Shown here one piece after another: positions 10,351 through 22,290 of a DNA stretch of 64,000 bases (within the stretch, counting starts at the first letter, position 1; every line of letters starts with the position of its first letter). Under the pieces are notes generated by a model. That model worked only from the letters and a program-made list of their open reading frames with translations, searched no databases and had not been told where the DNA came from. This DNA is from Corbicula japonica (taxonomy: Eukaryota > Mollusca > Bivalvia > Venerida > Cyrenidae): positions 310,001 through 374,000 of the forward strand of contig JAZAYU010000014.1 of assembly GCA_038501625.1 (NCBI GenBank). The letters are read 5' to 3'. Made by a program: the position numbers and the translations under genes.

Positions 10351-12178
10351 TTTATACCCCTGCTTCGAAGAAGAGGGGGGTATACTGTTTTACTCTTGTC
10401 CGTCCGTCCGTGCATCCGTCCGTCCGTCCGTAACAAAATTTCCGTCGCAGTTTTCACAGCGACTATAACATGCAGCAGCCTGATATTTTGCATATTGCTT
10501 TATCCTTTAGTCCCATATGGTGTAAAGCAATTTCATGCTCCTTGCTCATCTACTTCCTGTTTGCCGCATATTTTTAGATTTTGTTACTACAAAGGTGCAT
10601 TACATCGACCAAAAGGCATGTTAATTTTCCGTCGCAGTTTTCTAAGCAACTATAACATGCAGCAGCCTGATATTATGCATATTGCTTTATCCTATAGTCC
10701 CATATGGTGTAAAGCAATTTCATGCTTCTTGCTCATCTACTTCCTGTTTGCCAAATATTTTAGGTTTTGTTACTATACCAAAGGGCATGTAAATTTTCCG
10801 TCACAGTTTTCTAAGCAACTATAACATTCAGCAGCATGATATTTTGCATAATGCTTTATCCTATAGTCCCGTATGATGTCAAGCGATTTTATGCTCCTTG
10901 CTCACCTACTTCCTGTTCACCGAATACTTAGATTTTTACACATAGTTGACATACATGCACAATTTCCGTCGCAGTTTTCTAAGCAACTATAACATGCAGC
11001 AGCCTGATATTATGCATAATGCTTTATCCTATAGTCCCATATGGTGTAAAGCGATTTTATGCTCCTTGCTCATCTACTTCCTGTGTACCGAATACTTAGA
11101 TTTGTGCACATAGTTGACATACATGCACAATTTCCGTTGTATTTTTCTTAGCAACTGAAACATGCAGCAGCCTCATATTTTGCTTATTCCTTTATCATAT
11201 ATTCCCATATGGTGTAAAGCGATTTTATGCTCCTTGCTCACCTACTTCCTGTTCACCGAATACTTTTTCTGTCCCTCTGTCCATCTGTCACACTTTGTTT
11301 CCACTCAATAACTGGAGTACCATTTGATCCACAGCATGCAAGCTTCACAGGGTGATGTCCCTATTGAGTAGAAGAACCCTATTGATTTTGGGGTCAAAAG
11401 GTCAAAGGTCAAGGTCACAGGGGCCAGAAGAGTGAAAACCATTTCTGCTCAATAACAGGAGTTCTATTTCACCCAGAGCCTTCAAACTTCATACAATGGA
11501 TGTCCTTAGTGAGCAGAAGAACCCTATTGATTTTTGGGTCAGTAGGTCAAAGGTCAGTCACTGGGGCCTGAAGAGTGAAAACCGTTTCTGCTCAATAACT
11601 GGAGTACCGTTTGACCCAGAGCATTCAAACTTCATAGGGTGATAGCCCTTATTGAGTAGAAGAACCCTATTGATTTGGGGGTCAGTAGGTAAGAGGTAAA
11701 AGGTCACAGGGGCCGGTAGAGTGAAAACCATTTCCGCTCAATAACAGGAGTTCTATTTCACCCAGAGCCTTCAAACTTCATACGATGGATGGAATCCTAT
11801 TGATTTTGGGGTCAGTAGGTCCAAGGTCAAGGTCACAGGGGCCCCAAAGAGTGAAAACTGTATCCGGTCAATAACTGGAGTACCGCTTGACCCAGAGCAT
11901 TCAAACAAAATAGTGTAATAGCCCTTATTGAGTAGAATAACCCTATTGATTTTGGAGTCAGTAGGTCAAAGTTCAAGGTCACAGGGGCCAGGGCGCAGGA
12001 GAGGGACATGCATTTTTCACAAAAAAAACATCTGGTATTTTATATGTATATAGGTAAATACTCGGAAAAATTTGACACCCTTCATACTTATGACAATTGC
12101 TTGCAAATTACATTTTGAAAGTCATATTTCTCTAAGCGGGGTTATCTCTAGTGAGCATTAGCTCACAGGTTTATCTTG
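10351..12178 (+). mobile_element. Helitron-like element C1 (contains insert G1)
   Basis: The 5' hairpin is ATACCCCTGCTTCGAAGAAG with arm GAGGGGGGTAT, then (TCCG)n at about 10400-10430. The core array (10430-11260, spacing about 150-180 bp) repeats CAACTATAACATGCAGCAGC, CCATATGGTGTAAAGC and CTACTTCCTGTTTGCC. The 3' end is the perfect hairpin GTGAGCATTAGCTCAC (12151-12166), then AGGTTTAT and CTTG at 12175-12178, followed by TTTTT. The same 3' tail is found at 19370-19509. Confidence 0.75.
11262..12035 (+). mobile_element. Helitron-like element G1, nested in C1
   Basis: It begins CTGTCCCTCTGTCCATCTGT and carries about five ~145-bp cores: CTCAATAACTGGAGTACC, CATTCAAACTTCATAGGG, AGAACCCTATTGATTTTGGG, then AGGTCAAGGTCACAGGGGCC. 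It ends CACAAAAAAAACATCTGG at 12035. The sister copy G2 ends at the same place with CATCTAG, which marks the boundary. Residual C1 tail follows. Confidence 0.7.
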
Positions 12179-12180
12179 TT

Positions 12181-13195
12181 TTTCATGCTCCCACAAAGTG
12201 GGAGGCATAAAGAGTTGCACTCGTCCGTCCGTACGTACGTACGTCGTACGTTCGTCCGTCCGTACGTCCCCAAATCTTGTGGCATCAACTCCTCCTAAAC
12301 TATAAGCCGGATTTCTTTCACACTTGCACAGATGATGTGTAGATGATCGTAAAGAAAGGATTTTTCCCTGCGACTATTTTTACCAGAGTTATGGCCCTTT
12401 GTTTATTTCAGTAGTTAAATCTTGTGGCGTCAACTCCTCCTAAACTATAAGGCGGATTTCTTCCAAACTCGCCAGATGATCAAGCAGGATGTGTAGATGA
12501 TCGTGAAGAAAGGATTTTTTCCTGCGACCATTTTTATCAGAGTTATGGCCCTTTGTTAATTTCAGTAATTAAATCTTTGGCGTCAACTCCTCCTAACCTA
12601 CAAGGCGGATTTCTTGCAAACTTGCACAGATGATGAAGCAGGATATATAGATGATCGTGAAGAAAGGATTTTTTCCTGCGACCATTTTTACCACAGTTAT
12701 GGCCCTTTGTTAATTTCAGTAATTTAATCTTCTGGCGTCAACTCCTCCTAAACTATAAGGTGGATATCTTGTAAACTTGCACAGATGATGAAGCATAAAT
12801 GTGTAGATGATCGTGAAGAAAGGATTTTTTCCTGCGACCATTTTTACCAGAGTTATGGCCTTTTGTTGTTGTTTTTTTTTTCAGTTATAATATCTTGTGG
12901 CATCAACTCCTCATTTACTTTTGAACAGATTTCTTTCTAACTTGCACACATTATCAAGCTGGATGGGTAGATGATCATTAAGAAAAGATTTTTTCCTGCT
13001 TTCATTTTTACCACAGTTATGGCCCTTTGTTTATTTCACTTACAAAATTTTGAGTCATGAACTCCACATTTTCTATTTTGCTGATTTCCTTCAAACTTGC
13101 ACAGATGATTAGACATGATGTGAAGATTGTTGTAAAGGACATTGTCTTGCAACAATTTTTCACCAGAGTTATGGCCCTTTGTTTATGTTAGTTAT
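12181..13195 (+). mobile_element. Helitron-like element F1
   Basis: The 5' hairpin is ATGCTCCCACAAAGTGGGAG plus GCAT, then a TCCG/TACG tract at 12223-12268. Six or so cores of about 150 bp follow (TCAACTCCTCCTAAACTATA, CACAGATGATCAAGCAGGAT, GTGTAGATGATCGTGAAGAA, AGAGTTATGGCCCTTTGTT). The 3' end is unclear; B-a core resumes at about 13196. It follows C1 directly in the same T-rich target. Confidence 0.7.
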
Positions 13196-13885
13196 TATAT
13201 TTTTTGTGTGGATCAGTCCATTATTTTTTGCAGGGGACATGATTTAACAAAATTGTTTTATGCAAACTTTTACAGTTTTCAAGATATCGACTTGAAACCT
13301 AATTATTGAGTTCAGCATGAAGTACGCATGTAATCGACATATTTTTTGCGTGGATCAGTCTATTATTTTTGTAGGGGAGCATTATTTAACAAAATCTTAT
13401 TACGCAAACTACTTCTCCATTTTTCAAACTATTGACTTGAAACTTGTAACATATATTTGGCATGAATTGTACGTGTGCAAGACATTTTTTTTCCATCTGG
13501 ATCAGTCCATTGTTTTTTTAGAGGATCACTATTTAACAAAACTACTGGTACAGTTTTCAAGGATTTACGTCAAACTTAAAACATATGTTCGGCTTGAAGT
13601 GTAGATGTGTGTAACATATATTTCATGTAGGTCAGTCCATTATTTTTTGTAGGGGAATGATTAAACAAAATCTTGTGATGCGAAGTAATACATTTTAAAG
13701 ATATTGACTTGAAACTGAAATCATGTGTTCAGCATGAAGTGTCGATGTGGTAGACATATTTTTCATCTGAATCAGTCCATTATTTTTTGAAGGGGAGGAC
13801 TATTGAATATAGTATTCATTGTAAGGTAAAAAGATGTGAACATTATTTCTGCATACTCTGACAAAGCAGTATTGCGTATTAACAG

Positions 13886-14639
13886 GCTGTCAAGCGGTCA
13901 TACTTTTTCCTACCTTTTCCTAGTTTTTCCTACTTTTTAGTCTTGTTCCTACTTTTTCCTACTATTTTACAAAAACCACCTACTATTCCTACTTTTTTGT
14001 CAGTTGGACAAAAGAAAAAAATCTATATCTAGGAGTTTTTTAAATAATTTTTAGTGTTCGGAAAGTAATGAAAATGTCATTCATGTATTCATATTGATAA
14101 GTGTAAAAAGTTCTATGAATTATACCTTCTGTCAACATAACTTTTGGTCTAACAGGCCAGACAATGTCATTTGTCTAAGTCAAAAATAAAAATAAAAAGG
14201 TTCATTACAACACTTGTGGTTAAAAATAGATAACAGTGGGTAAAAATAGATAACAGTAATAACAGTAAATTTCATTAATGCCAAGTGAGTGATGAAAACA
14301 CCTTAATTGCAAGTTTTAAAACTGATAACTTAACCATAAAATTGTAATAAAGTATTTTTTTCAAAAAGGAAATCACCTTTATACACCTCTGAAACAGTCA
14401 TATCTTTATACCCCCTAGAAAAGGTCTGGCTGTCATTCTCATGTAATCAAAAATGGCCAAAATTTTTAGAGTATTTAAAGGAATGTTTGATCCATCTAGC
14501 AAGCCTCCTAGCGTAACCTTTAAAACATTTAAAGACCTGTAATTTCAGAGCAAACTTGAAACCTTTTTAATAATCTCAGGGCTTTTTTTCTTCTTTAGTA
14601 GAGACAGTCTACAGGCGCCTTTCCTTCAGAAAATTTCTT
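13886..14639. other. Intron sequence with a TTTTTCCTAC-type short repeat
   Basis: TTCCTACTTTTT words cluster at about 13907-14005 and recur at 60270-60345. Both clusters lie a few dozen to a few hundred bases after the 3' end of a B element. The rest is AT-rich and unrecognised. Confidence 0.45.
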
Positions 14640-15282
14640 ACGTTTTCTATGTCTTAATTTTAGTCCGATCTTCTTCAAACTTGGTCAGAATGTTTATCTC
14701 AATGATATCTAGGTCATATTCGTAACTGGATTATGTGACCTTGAAAACTAGGTCACTAGGTCGAATTATAGAAAAAGCTTGTCTGCACTCTAGCGGTCTT
14801 AGCAAGTACGAAACTGGATCATGTGACCTTGAAAACTAGGTCACTAGGTCAAGTTATAATAATGGCTTGTCTGCACACCAGTGGTCTTAATTTTGGTCTG
14901 ATCTTCACTTTCGTTACCATAAGATCTTGTTTTCTTTCTTGAAATTGCCATATTGCATTATGGGTTCCAATTGTGGCCCCTGAAAGTGCAAAAATTATAT
15001 TTTTAGACCTTGTCTGCACAATAGCGGCTTCATTTTTTATTTGAATTTAATTAGACTTGTACAATACTTGAGTTACTATAAGATCTCGGTATCTTTCTTG
15101 AATCAGCTAGACTCCAATATGGGTTCCAGAGTTATGGCCCTTGAAAGAGCCAAAGTAAGCTATTTTGACTTTTTCTCCACAATAGCAGCTTCATTTTTTT
15201 GCTTGATTTACCAAACTTGCACACAACTCTTGCAACCATTGAGCAGTTGTTGCAGGTGAGCGACACAGGGTCCTATGGACCT
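14640..15282 (+). mobile_element. Helitron-like element I1, 5'-truncated
   Basis: Cores read AGTCCGATCTTCTTCAAACT, TGGTCAGAATGTTTATCTCA, GTGACCTTGAAAACTAGGTC, as in I3 (47068-47602). The 3' part is CAGGTGAGCGACACAGGGTC, CTATGGACCT (hairpin GGTCC-TAT-GGACC), then GTTT. No 5' hairpin is visible. Confidence 0.65.
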
Positions 15283-16754
15283 GTTTATTTGAGCTTCCTA
15301 GCTGTCCTAACAAAAAAGTTATTGAAACAAAACCTTGCAAGGTTTGTTGTGGATATTTATTGTCCCTCGCGAAAATCTGTTGTGTTTTTCTATATCTGCT
15401 AAGACACATGCCCCAATGGAGCATGTTTACACCAAAATATGTCCAAAATAGATTGTTTTAATTTTCTGGAAAATATGTTCATGAGAAAATGTTCAATCGC
15501 CAAAAAGTTAAGGTTGAAGCTCAATTCTTGTGGCTGATGTACTTTTAAGCCATATTTGGTGGCTGCTGTCGAGTAATTTTCTACAAAGAGCCGTACCGTT
15601 CCGTACTCCCACTAACACACAATTTTGAACGTCATGTGCCGAGACAAAACTAGGCGTTTTTGGTGCATTTTTGCACAACAATGCTGGGCTTACTGTATTT
15701 ATCTGTCATGTATTTAAAAGACCTTACCTCCAAGGCTCCTACTTTTATGTGGATTTCAGCATAGTATTGTTAATCTTAAATCAGCTATGTCTGTTCCAAA
15801 TATACAATGACAATATGCACTAAATCCAGAGGTTCTCTGAAAGTTCACGATCTGTCAGGAGTAGTAAATGCAACCGATTCAATTGCATTTAATGCATGTC
15901 CTTGTTTTTCAAACACATTTTTTTCAAATAACACACAACAGCAGCAGCAAACAACTGTGTCACTTGTGATGAAAACAAACATTATTCTCTCCTGACAAAA
16001 ACTGTTCAACACGTTGTCTCAAAAACAAAGCTAAATAACTAAAGTAAAGTAGGATGGGTGGGAGTACACTTTATATCTAATAAATATAATTCTGGATAAA
16101 ATGCCTAGACACAGAGTATCCCAGAAACGCTCAGAAACCTATGCTGCATACACGGTACCTGTTTTTAACAATTAACATACGGTAATTATGTAGTTTTTTA
16201 CATAACATGTTATATAATTATGTCTTCCGCCACAGCATGGGAGTGTAAGCTACTAAATCTCGATTTGAAAGCTATTCATACCATTGCTTAAGGGGAAGTC
16301 AGCAGAAAGACATAAAAAATTAACCTATTTGAATGATCTCCCTTGTTTTAGAAACTTGATCACTGTATATCCTTATTCTCAGAGCCAGATTTTAATTTTC
16401 ATTTGGTAGATTTTTACATGATAAATGGAAATTTCTTGTAGGCACATAATAAAAGACATAATTGACATCAATGTTTCATTTAAATTATCTCAAAAGTAAT
16501 AGCAGCACATTGAACATTGATTGACCAAATTTAGACATTTCCTCCATAAATAGTAATATACGCATTTTTAAAACATGTGTGACCAGTGTTGATCAGCCGG
16601 CACATCTGTTAATCATATCTATCTGAAGCAGCATCATGATTCCGATTGCAAATACATTGTCAAATAATTCAAATATAATTTATTATCTTTCTATTTGTAC
16701 TGCTGAACGCCCCATTTGGGTATTCTAGCAGGTAAAAAAATCACTTATTTCTGT
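15283..16754. other. Intron sequence, nothing recognised
   Basis: No convincing ORF or splice-supported exon was found. GACCAGTGTTGATCAGCCGG near 16580 weakly resembles the GATC-rich dispersed repeat at 1795. The remainder is AT-rich. Confidence 0.35.
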
Positions 16755-16906
16755 AACTAATTTTCCGTTGAACTTTTCTCAGCAACTATAACATGCAGCA
16801 GCTTGATACTTTGCATATTGCTTTATCCTATAGTCCCATATGTTGTAAAGCAATTTATGCTCCTTGCTAGAACTACTTCCTGTTTACTGAATACTTAGAT
16901 TTGTTT
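16755..16906 (+). repeat. Solitary C-type core unit
   Basis: TTTTCTCAGCAACTATAACA, TGCAGCAGCTTGATA and TCCCATATGTTGTAAAGC match one unit of the C1 array. It lies immediately 5' of the C2 hairpin and is probably the remnant of an older C element. Confidence 0.7.
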
Positions 16907-17079
16907 ACTCCCGCTTTGAATAAGAGGGGAGTATACTGTTTTACCCTTGTCCGTCCGTGTGTGCGTTTGTTCGTCCGTCCGTCACAAAATTTCCTTGCGC
17001 ATCTACATCCTGTTTACCGACTATTTTTTAGATTTTGTTACTATACGGGTGTGCTACAAAATCCAAAGAACATCTTTAT

Positions 17080-19371
17080 TGTGTCGCCCTTTTGAAGATA
17101 AGGCGATACATACGGATCGCTTTGTCTATCTTTCCGTTCGTCCATCTGTCAGTCCAACTGTCAAGAACACTTAACGTTGGTAATAACTTTGCCATTTTTT
17201 TATATTTCTTCATCAAACTTTTAAATTATACTGCTTTTGACAACCTGGTCATTATGATGCCAAATTCATTTGGTCAGGGTCACATTTAATGAAGTAATGG
17301 CCCTTTTCCATCGCATAAACTTAAAATTGGGTATAACTTTTCCATTTTTTTAATTTCTTCATCAAACTTTCAAATTATACTGCTTATGACAACACAGTCA
17401 CAATGTCAAAATCTTAAGGTCAATGTCACATTTGAGGGCACTCTCTTACACTATTCGGCTCATAACATTCACCTCTGTTATAGGCTGGGACTACTTTCAA
17501 CTAATTTTACTTTAACTCAAAGAAATAGTTCACCAATTATATTTACAATAGCTTGGGTTTCTTCGGTTTTAATGAAAGATAGTGAAGATTTCTGTCATTT
17601 GTTTACCTCAAGCTTTCAAATTCATAATTTATGACTGTGTAAAATAAGGCTGTCGAGTTTGGTAAAAAATCTTGACATTGAGCCTTTCGCAGAGATGTAA
17701 AGTGAGTGTAAGGAACGACAGCTCTGCGAAGGAGATTGATTTGAGGGAGGTATGCCCCTTTTCTGTCACGAAAACTTAACATTGGCTATTTCTTAATATT
17801 TCTTCATCAAACTTTAAAATTATACTGCTTATGACAACACGATCACGATGATGCCAAATTCTTAAGGTTAAGGTCAGATCTGAAAACTTAACGTTGGCTG
17901 TAACTTTGCCATTTCTTAATATTTCTTCACCAAACTTTACAATTGTACAGCTTATGACAACACATTTATGATAATGCCAAATTCTTTAGGTCAAGTTCAC
18001 ATTTAATGGAGTTATGCCCCTTTTTGTACTTGGATTTTGACATGAAAACTTAACTTTGGCTGTTACGTTGCCATTTGTCAATATTTCTTCATCAAACTTC
18101 CAGATTTTATTGTTTATGACGACATGCTCATGATTCTGTCAAATTCTTTTGGTCAGTGTCATATTTGATGGGGTTATTTCCCTTTTAATCCCCCGCTGCA
18201 TCTGGGGGATATATGAATGGTCTTCATCCGTCCGTCCGTCCTCCCGTGCGTGCACATATTTCGTGCCCGGTCCATAACTTTTCAACCCCTACAAGGAATT
18301 TCATGAAACTTTAGTCAAATGTTCTTCCCATCAAGACGATGTGCAGAACCCATGTTCCAACCTGACTGGCTCAAGGTCAAGGTCACCTGTGGTGTTTGAA
18401 GATTTTAACCATGTATTTCGTGTCCGGTTCATATCTTCTGAACCCCTAGAAAGAATTTCATGAAACTTCAGTCAAATGTTCTCCATATTAAGACGATCTG
18501 CAGAACCCAAGTTCCAACATGGCCGGCTCAAGGTCAATGTCACCAGTGGTGTTTGAAGATTTGAACCATGTAATTTATGTCCGGTTCATATCTTCTGAAC
18601 CCCTAGAAGGAATTTCATGAAACTTTAGTCAAATGCTCAGCCCATGAAGACGATGTGCAGAACCCATGTTCCCACCTGGCCAGCTGAAGGTCAAGGTCCC
18701 CAGTAATGTTTGAAGAATTGAACTATGTATTTTGTGTCTGATTCATATCTTTTGAACCGCTAGAATAAATGTCATGAAACTTTTATCAAATGTTCAGCCT
18801 ATCAAGATGATGTGCAGAACCCATGTTCCAACTTGGTTGGCTCAAGGTCAAGGTCATTGAAGATTTGAACTATGTATTTTGTGTCCGGTTCATATCTTCT
18901 GAACCCCTGCAATGAATTTTATCAAACTGTAGTGAAATGTTCATGCCACCAAGATGATGTGCAGAACCCATGTTCCAACCTGGCCCGCTGAAAAAGGTAA
19001 CTAGTTGTCTTTGAAGGTTCATATTTAACCATGTCTTTCATATTTGCTTCATAACTTACAAACTGCTGGAGATATATTTGTTAATTTGCAATTAAGCATC
19101 CATAACCTTTCCAACATTCCAGCATGCGGCGGGGGATATTGCTGTCGTTCCAACTGCCTTGTTTGTACTTGGACTCGAAAACTTAAAGTTGGTTATAACT
19201 TTGCCATTTCACAAGATTTCTTCATCAAACTTTCAAATTATATTGCTCATGACAACAGGCTCGTGATGATTCTTGAGGTCAAGGTGGAATTATGCCCCTT
19301 TTTATACATGCAATTTTTTTCCGACATAGTACCAGAGGGCAACACAAGTGTTCAACTGAACACCTGTCTAG
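17080..19371 (+). mobile_element. Helitron-like element D1, carrying nested E1
   Basis: The 5' hairpin is TGTCGCCCTTTTGAAGATAA with GGCGATACA, then a degenerate TCCG tract. Cores repeat AAACTTAACGTTGGCTATAA, CTTTGCCATTTCTTAATATT, TCTTCATCAAACTTTCAAAT, GCTTATGACAACACAGTCA. The 3' end is the perfect hairpin GTGTTCAACTGAACAC (19348-19363), CTGT, then CTAG at 19368-19371, followed by T. E1 sits inside a core at 18187-19161. A stretch at about 17440-17760 is not D-like and may be another insert. Confidence 0.75.
18187..19161 (+). mobile_element. Helitron-like element E1, nested in D1
   Basis: The 5' hairpin is AATCCCCCGCTGCATCTGGG plus GGAT, then (TCCG)n at 18229-18250. About six ~135-bp cores follow: TTCATATCTTCTGAACCCCT, AATTTCATGAAACTTTAGTC, GACGATGTGCAGAACCCATG, GGCTCAAGGTCAAGGTCAC. 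The 3' end is GCGGCGGGGGATATTGCTGT, then ACTGCCTTG (ends 19161), followed by TTTGTACTTGG of D1. An uninterrupted D1 unit reads CCCCTTTTTGTACTTGG, so the empty site is known. Confidence 0.85.
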
Positions 19372-19611
19372 TATATATTTATTATATTTTATATAAAGGT
19401 AATACTCAGAAATACTTTATACAAATGAAAACTGCAAATTACATTTTGAAATTAAGATTTCTCAAAGTGGGGGTATTACTAGTAAGCATTAGCTCACATA
19501 TTTACCTTGTTTAAACAATGGGGGTTAAATTTTGTACAGTTCAGTTGGAATTTTCACGTATTAAAGAACGTTACATTTCAATTTAATGATAAAAATTTGT
19601 ACCATTTGTAG

Positions 19612-19684
19612 ATATAGATGTCACACCAGAACTTTACTATTTTCCAAGGAATTTCTACCTCATATGCACTATGGACAAACCTAG
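19612..19684 (+). CDS. CTTNBP2: CTTNBP2-like gene, exon 3 of the visible part (73-nt micro-exon)
   Basis: Acceptor TTTGTAG ends at 19611 and the donor AG|GTAAGC at 19685 is consensus. Phase 1 in and phase 2 out agree with both neighbours. The peptide contains DVTPELYYFPRNFYLICTMD, which corresponds to the vertebrate CTTNBP2 stretch of the type Y-C-F-x-x-x-C-F-L-I-G-T (recalled, not aligned). The pattern fits a beta-strand ending in a T-M-D 'sensor'-like turn of the NTPase-like fold. The exon is too short to stand out as an ORF and was recognised from motif and phase. It lies about 100 nt after the 3' end of a nested Helitron-like block (16907-19509). Confidence 0.88.
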
Positions 19685-20666
19685 GTAAGCTTTCTTCATT
19701 TTTCTTAACTAACCACGATTAGCAATGTGCTCAGAAAATGTGATTCCTTCAGTATTTGAAAACTTCACGTTCTTGTATTTCAAAAAACAGCTTTTAAATG
19801 AAATAAGTTCTAAGTGATAGCAACAATCTGATTTTTAATGCTCCCCGAATGAAAATTCAGGGGGTGGGGGCTTGGGGTGCATATAGTATGCTGCTTTGCT
19901 AGTCCCTCCCGCATTTGTGTCCAGCCCATAAATTCTTTATTTGAACTGAATTCGCAATTTAAAGTTATTTGACAGAAATGATCGTCTTATCGAGACGACA
20001 TGTCAAGCACAACTTTTGAGTTACTTCCTTGAATGTCAAAGTCTCAGTATAACCTTATGACCTTGGAGCAAAATCGTGTCCATATCATAACTTTGTTATT
20101 TTTAGTTGGATTTTAAAATTATTTCAAACATATGATCACCATATCCAGAAGACATGTCGTGTGCAATGTAAGGGTTTCTACCTTGAAGGCCAGGGTTACA
20201 GCATGACCTTGAAGTAAAATCATGTGCTGCCCACAACTTTACTATTTGCATTCACATTTTTAAGTTATTTTAAAGAAATGATCTTTATGCTGAAAGAAGT
20301 GTGCAAAGACTTTCAAATTGAAATTCTGAGGTTGATAACTTGAAATTCATTAGTAAATACAGATGTCAAAGTTAATAACTATAAATATCTACTGTTTTTC
20401 AGTTATCTGTATATTTATAAATAGTTGAAAAAATGAAGACCTTACTGGTAAAACTACATCTAAAGGTGTTAGTTGTGTAGCTTATTTTGTTTGCAGCTCA
20501 AACTTGTCCAATTTTGTTGTTCACTGAAAGTTTAACTTTATATCTTTATATACATGTCTAGTTCATGTACTCTCCAATTTTTTTTTATATGCACTGTGAG
20601 ATATCTTTTTTTTAAAAACTACTTGACAAGTTTTTCTCAGATGTATCACATTGTTGTGTTGTTGTT
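19685..20666 (+). mobile_element. Helitron-like element K1 (about 19832-20300) within intron sequence
   Basis: ATGCTCCCCGAATGAAAATT with CAGGGGGTGG forms a 5' hairpin near 19838. Two or three cores follow: TCATAACTTTGTTATTTTTA, TTATTTCAAACATATGATCA, TATGACCTTGGAGCAAAATC. These cores recur at 23990-24306. No 3' terminus was identified. The flanks (19685-19831 and 20300-20666) hold nothing recognised. Confidence 0.55.
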
Positions 20667-22273
20667 TTTAGCTCACCTGAGCACGAAGTGCTCATGGTGA
20701 GCTTTTGTGATCGCCTGATGTCCGTCGTCCGTCCTTGCTTCGTCAACTTTTTCTTCAAACGACTTCTTCTCCTGAACTCCTGGGCCAATCTTGCTGAAAC
20801 TTGGCAGGAATGTTACTTGCATGAAGCTTTACCAAAATTGTTCAAATGGTTCCAGTCCATTCCCTATCTAGGTCACAGAGGATAAAAATAGATTTTGAAC
20901 ATGAAATTTTTAAAAATCTTCTTCTCTGAAACCGTAAGGCCTAGAACTTTGATATTTGGTGTGTAGCATCACCTAGTGGTCCTCTACCAAGATTGTTCAA
21001 ATTATAGCCCTGGAGTCAAAATTGGCCCCGCCCGGGTGGGGTCATGTGTTTTCCTTATAAATATATAGCAAAAACTTAAAAAATCTTCTTCTCCAAAACC
21101 GCAATGGCTAGAAGTTAGATATTTGGCATGAAACATTGTCTAATGGACCTCTAACAAAGTTGTTCAAATTATGGCCCTGGGGTCAAAATTTGCCCCGCCC
21201 CAGAGGTCATGGGTTTTCCTTATATCAATATATAGCAAAAACTTAAAAAATCTTCTTCTCTGAAACTGTAAGGCCTAGAACTTTGATATTTGGTGTGTAG
21301 CATCACCTAGCGGTCCTCTACTAAGATTGTTAAAATTATAGCCCTGGGTTTAAAATTTGCCCCGCCCCAGAGGTCATGGGTTTTCCTTATATCAATATAT
21401 AGCAAAAACTTAAAACATCTTCTTCTCCGAAACCGCAATGGCCAGAGGTTAGATATTTGGCATGAAACATTGCCTAATGGACCTCTAACAAAGTTGTTCA
21501 AATTATGGCCCTGGGGTCAAAATTTGCCCCGCCCCAGAGGTCATGGCTTTTCCTTATATCAGTATATAGCAAAAACTTAAAACACCTTCTTTTCCGAAAC
21601 CTCAATGGCCAGAGGTTAGATATTTGGCATGAAACATTGTCTAATAGACCTCTAACAAAGTTGTTCAAATTATGGCCCTGGGGTCAAAATTTGCCCCGCC
21701 CCAGAGGTCATGGGTTTTCCTTATATCAATATATAGCAAAAACTTAAAAAATCTTCTTCTCCAAAACCGCAATGGCTAGAGGTTAGATATTTGGCATGAA
21801 ACATTGTCTAATGGACCTCTAACAAAGTTGTTCAAATTATGGCCCTTGGGTCAAAATTGGCCCCGCCACAGGGGTCGCCCATTTTACTTAGAATTATATA
21901 GGAAAAAATCTTGTAAAAGTCTTCTTCTCTAGAACCATAACACATAGAGCTTAGAATTTTAACATGTAACATCACTTTGTGGACCTTTACCACGTTTATA
22001 CATATCATGAACCAAGGCTCGAATTGGCCCCACCCAGGGGCTTATCAATTTTTACATAGAGCTAAATAGTAAGAACTGAAGACATGTAGAATGTTTGCTA
22101 GTGTCAAACTACACCCCTTGTTCTCTGAAACTAATGCGACTAGACCTTAGATATTTCGTGTTGAGTATTGTAAAGAGACCCTTTACCAGCATTATTTAAA
22201 TGTTGGCCCTGGGGTAAAGCTGAAAGTACTTTTGTACTCAGGTGAGCGATACAGGGCCATCATGGCCCTCTTG
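20667..22273 (+). mobile_element. Helitron-like element H1, ending 17 nt before an exon
   Basis: The 5' hairpin is AGCTCACCTGAGCACGAAGT with GCTCATGGTGAGCT, then short TCCG words. Five core starts spaced exactly 167 bp (TATAGCAAAAACTTAAA at 21064, 21231, 21398, 21565, 21732) each carry TTCTTCTCCGAAACCGCAAT, TTGTTCAAATTATGGCCCTG and GCCCCGCCCCAGAGGTCATG. More diverged units lie on both sides. The 3' end is GTGAGCGATACAGGGCCATC, ATGGCCCT (8-bp stem) and CTTG at 22270-22273, then TTTTTTC and the acceptor of exon 22291. Confidence 0.85.
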
Positions 22274-22290
22274 TTTTTTCATTTTTACAG

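Larger units (their letters stand above)
9337..13885 (+). mobile_element. Helitron-like element B-a, 5'-truncated and split by inserts C1 and F1
   Basis: The B core (GACTTGAAACTTNAACATATGTTC, CATGAAGTGTAGATGTG, GGATCAGTCCATTATTTTT) covers 9337-10350 and resumes at about 13196-13885. The 5' hairpin present in B-b and B-c is missing, and the 3' terminus diverges after GCAGTATTGCG near 13874. Inserts C1 and F1 sit in a T-run of a B core (GCATGACA-T-run-GTGTGGATCAG). Confidence 0.75.
16907..19509 (+). mobile_element. Helitron-like element C2, carrying nested D1 and E1
   Basis: The 5' hairpin is TACTCCCGCTTTGAATAAGA with GGGGAGTA, then (TCCG)n at 16948-16983. Less than one C core remains before D1 (17080-19371). 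The C tail resumes at about 19372 (ATTTTATATAAAGGTAATAC) and ends with AGTAAGCATTAGCTCAC and CTTG at 19506-19509, as in C1. The shared tail on either side of an intruder shows C around D around E nesting. Confidence 0.72.

Noticed and set aside
10342..10824. 160-codon open frame, the longest in the window
   Set aside because: It runs across the 5' hairpin, the TCCG tract and two tandem cores of Helitron-like element C1. The protein repeats with the DNA unit and has no family signature.
19044..19514. 156-codon open frame
   Set aside because: It crosses the junctions E1/D1/C2 of three nested repeats, so it is a chance frame.
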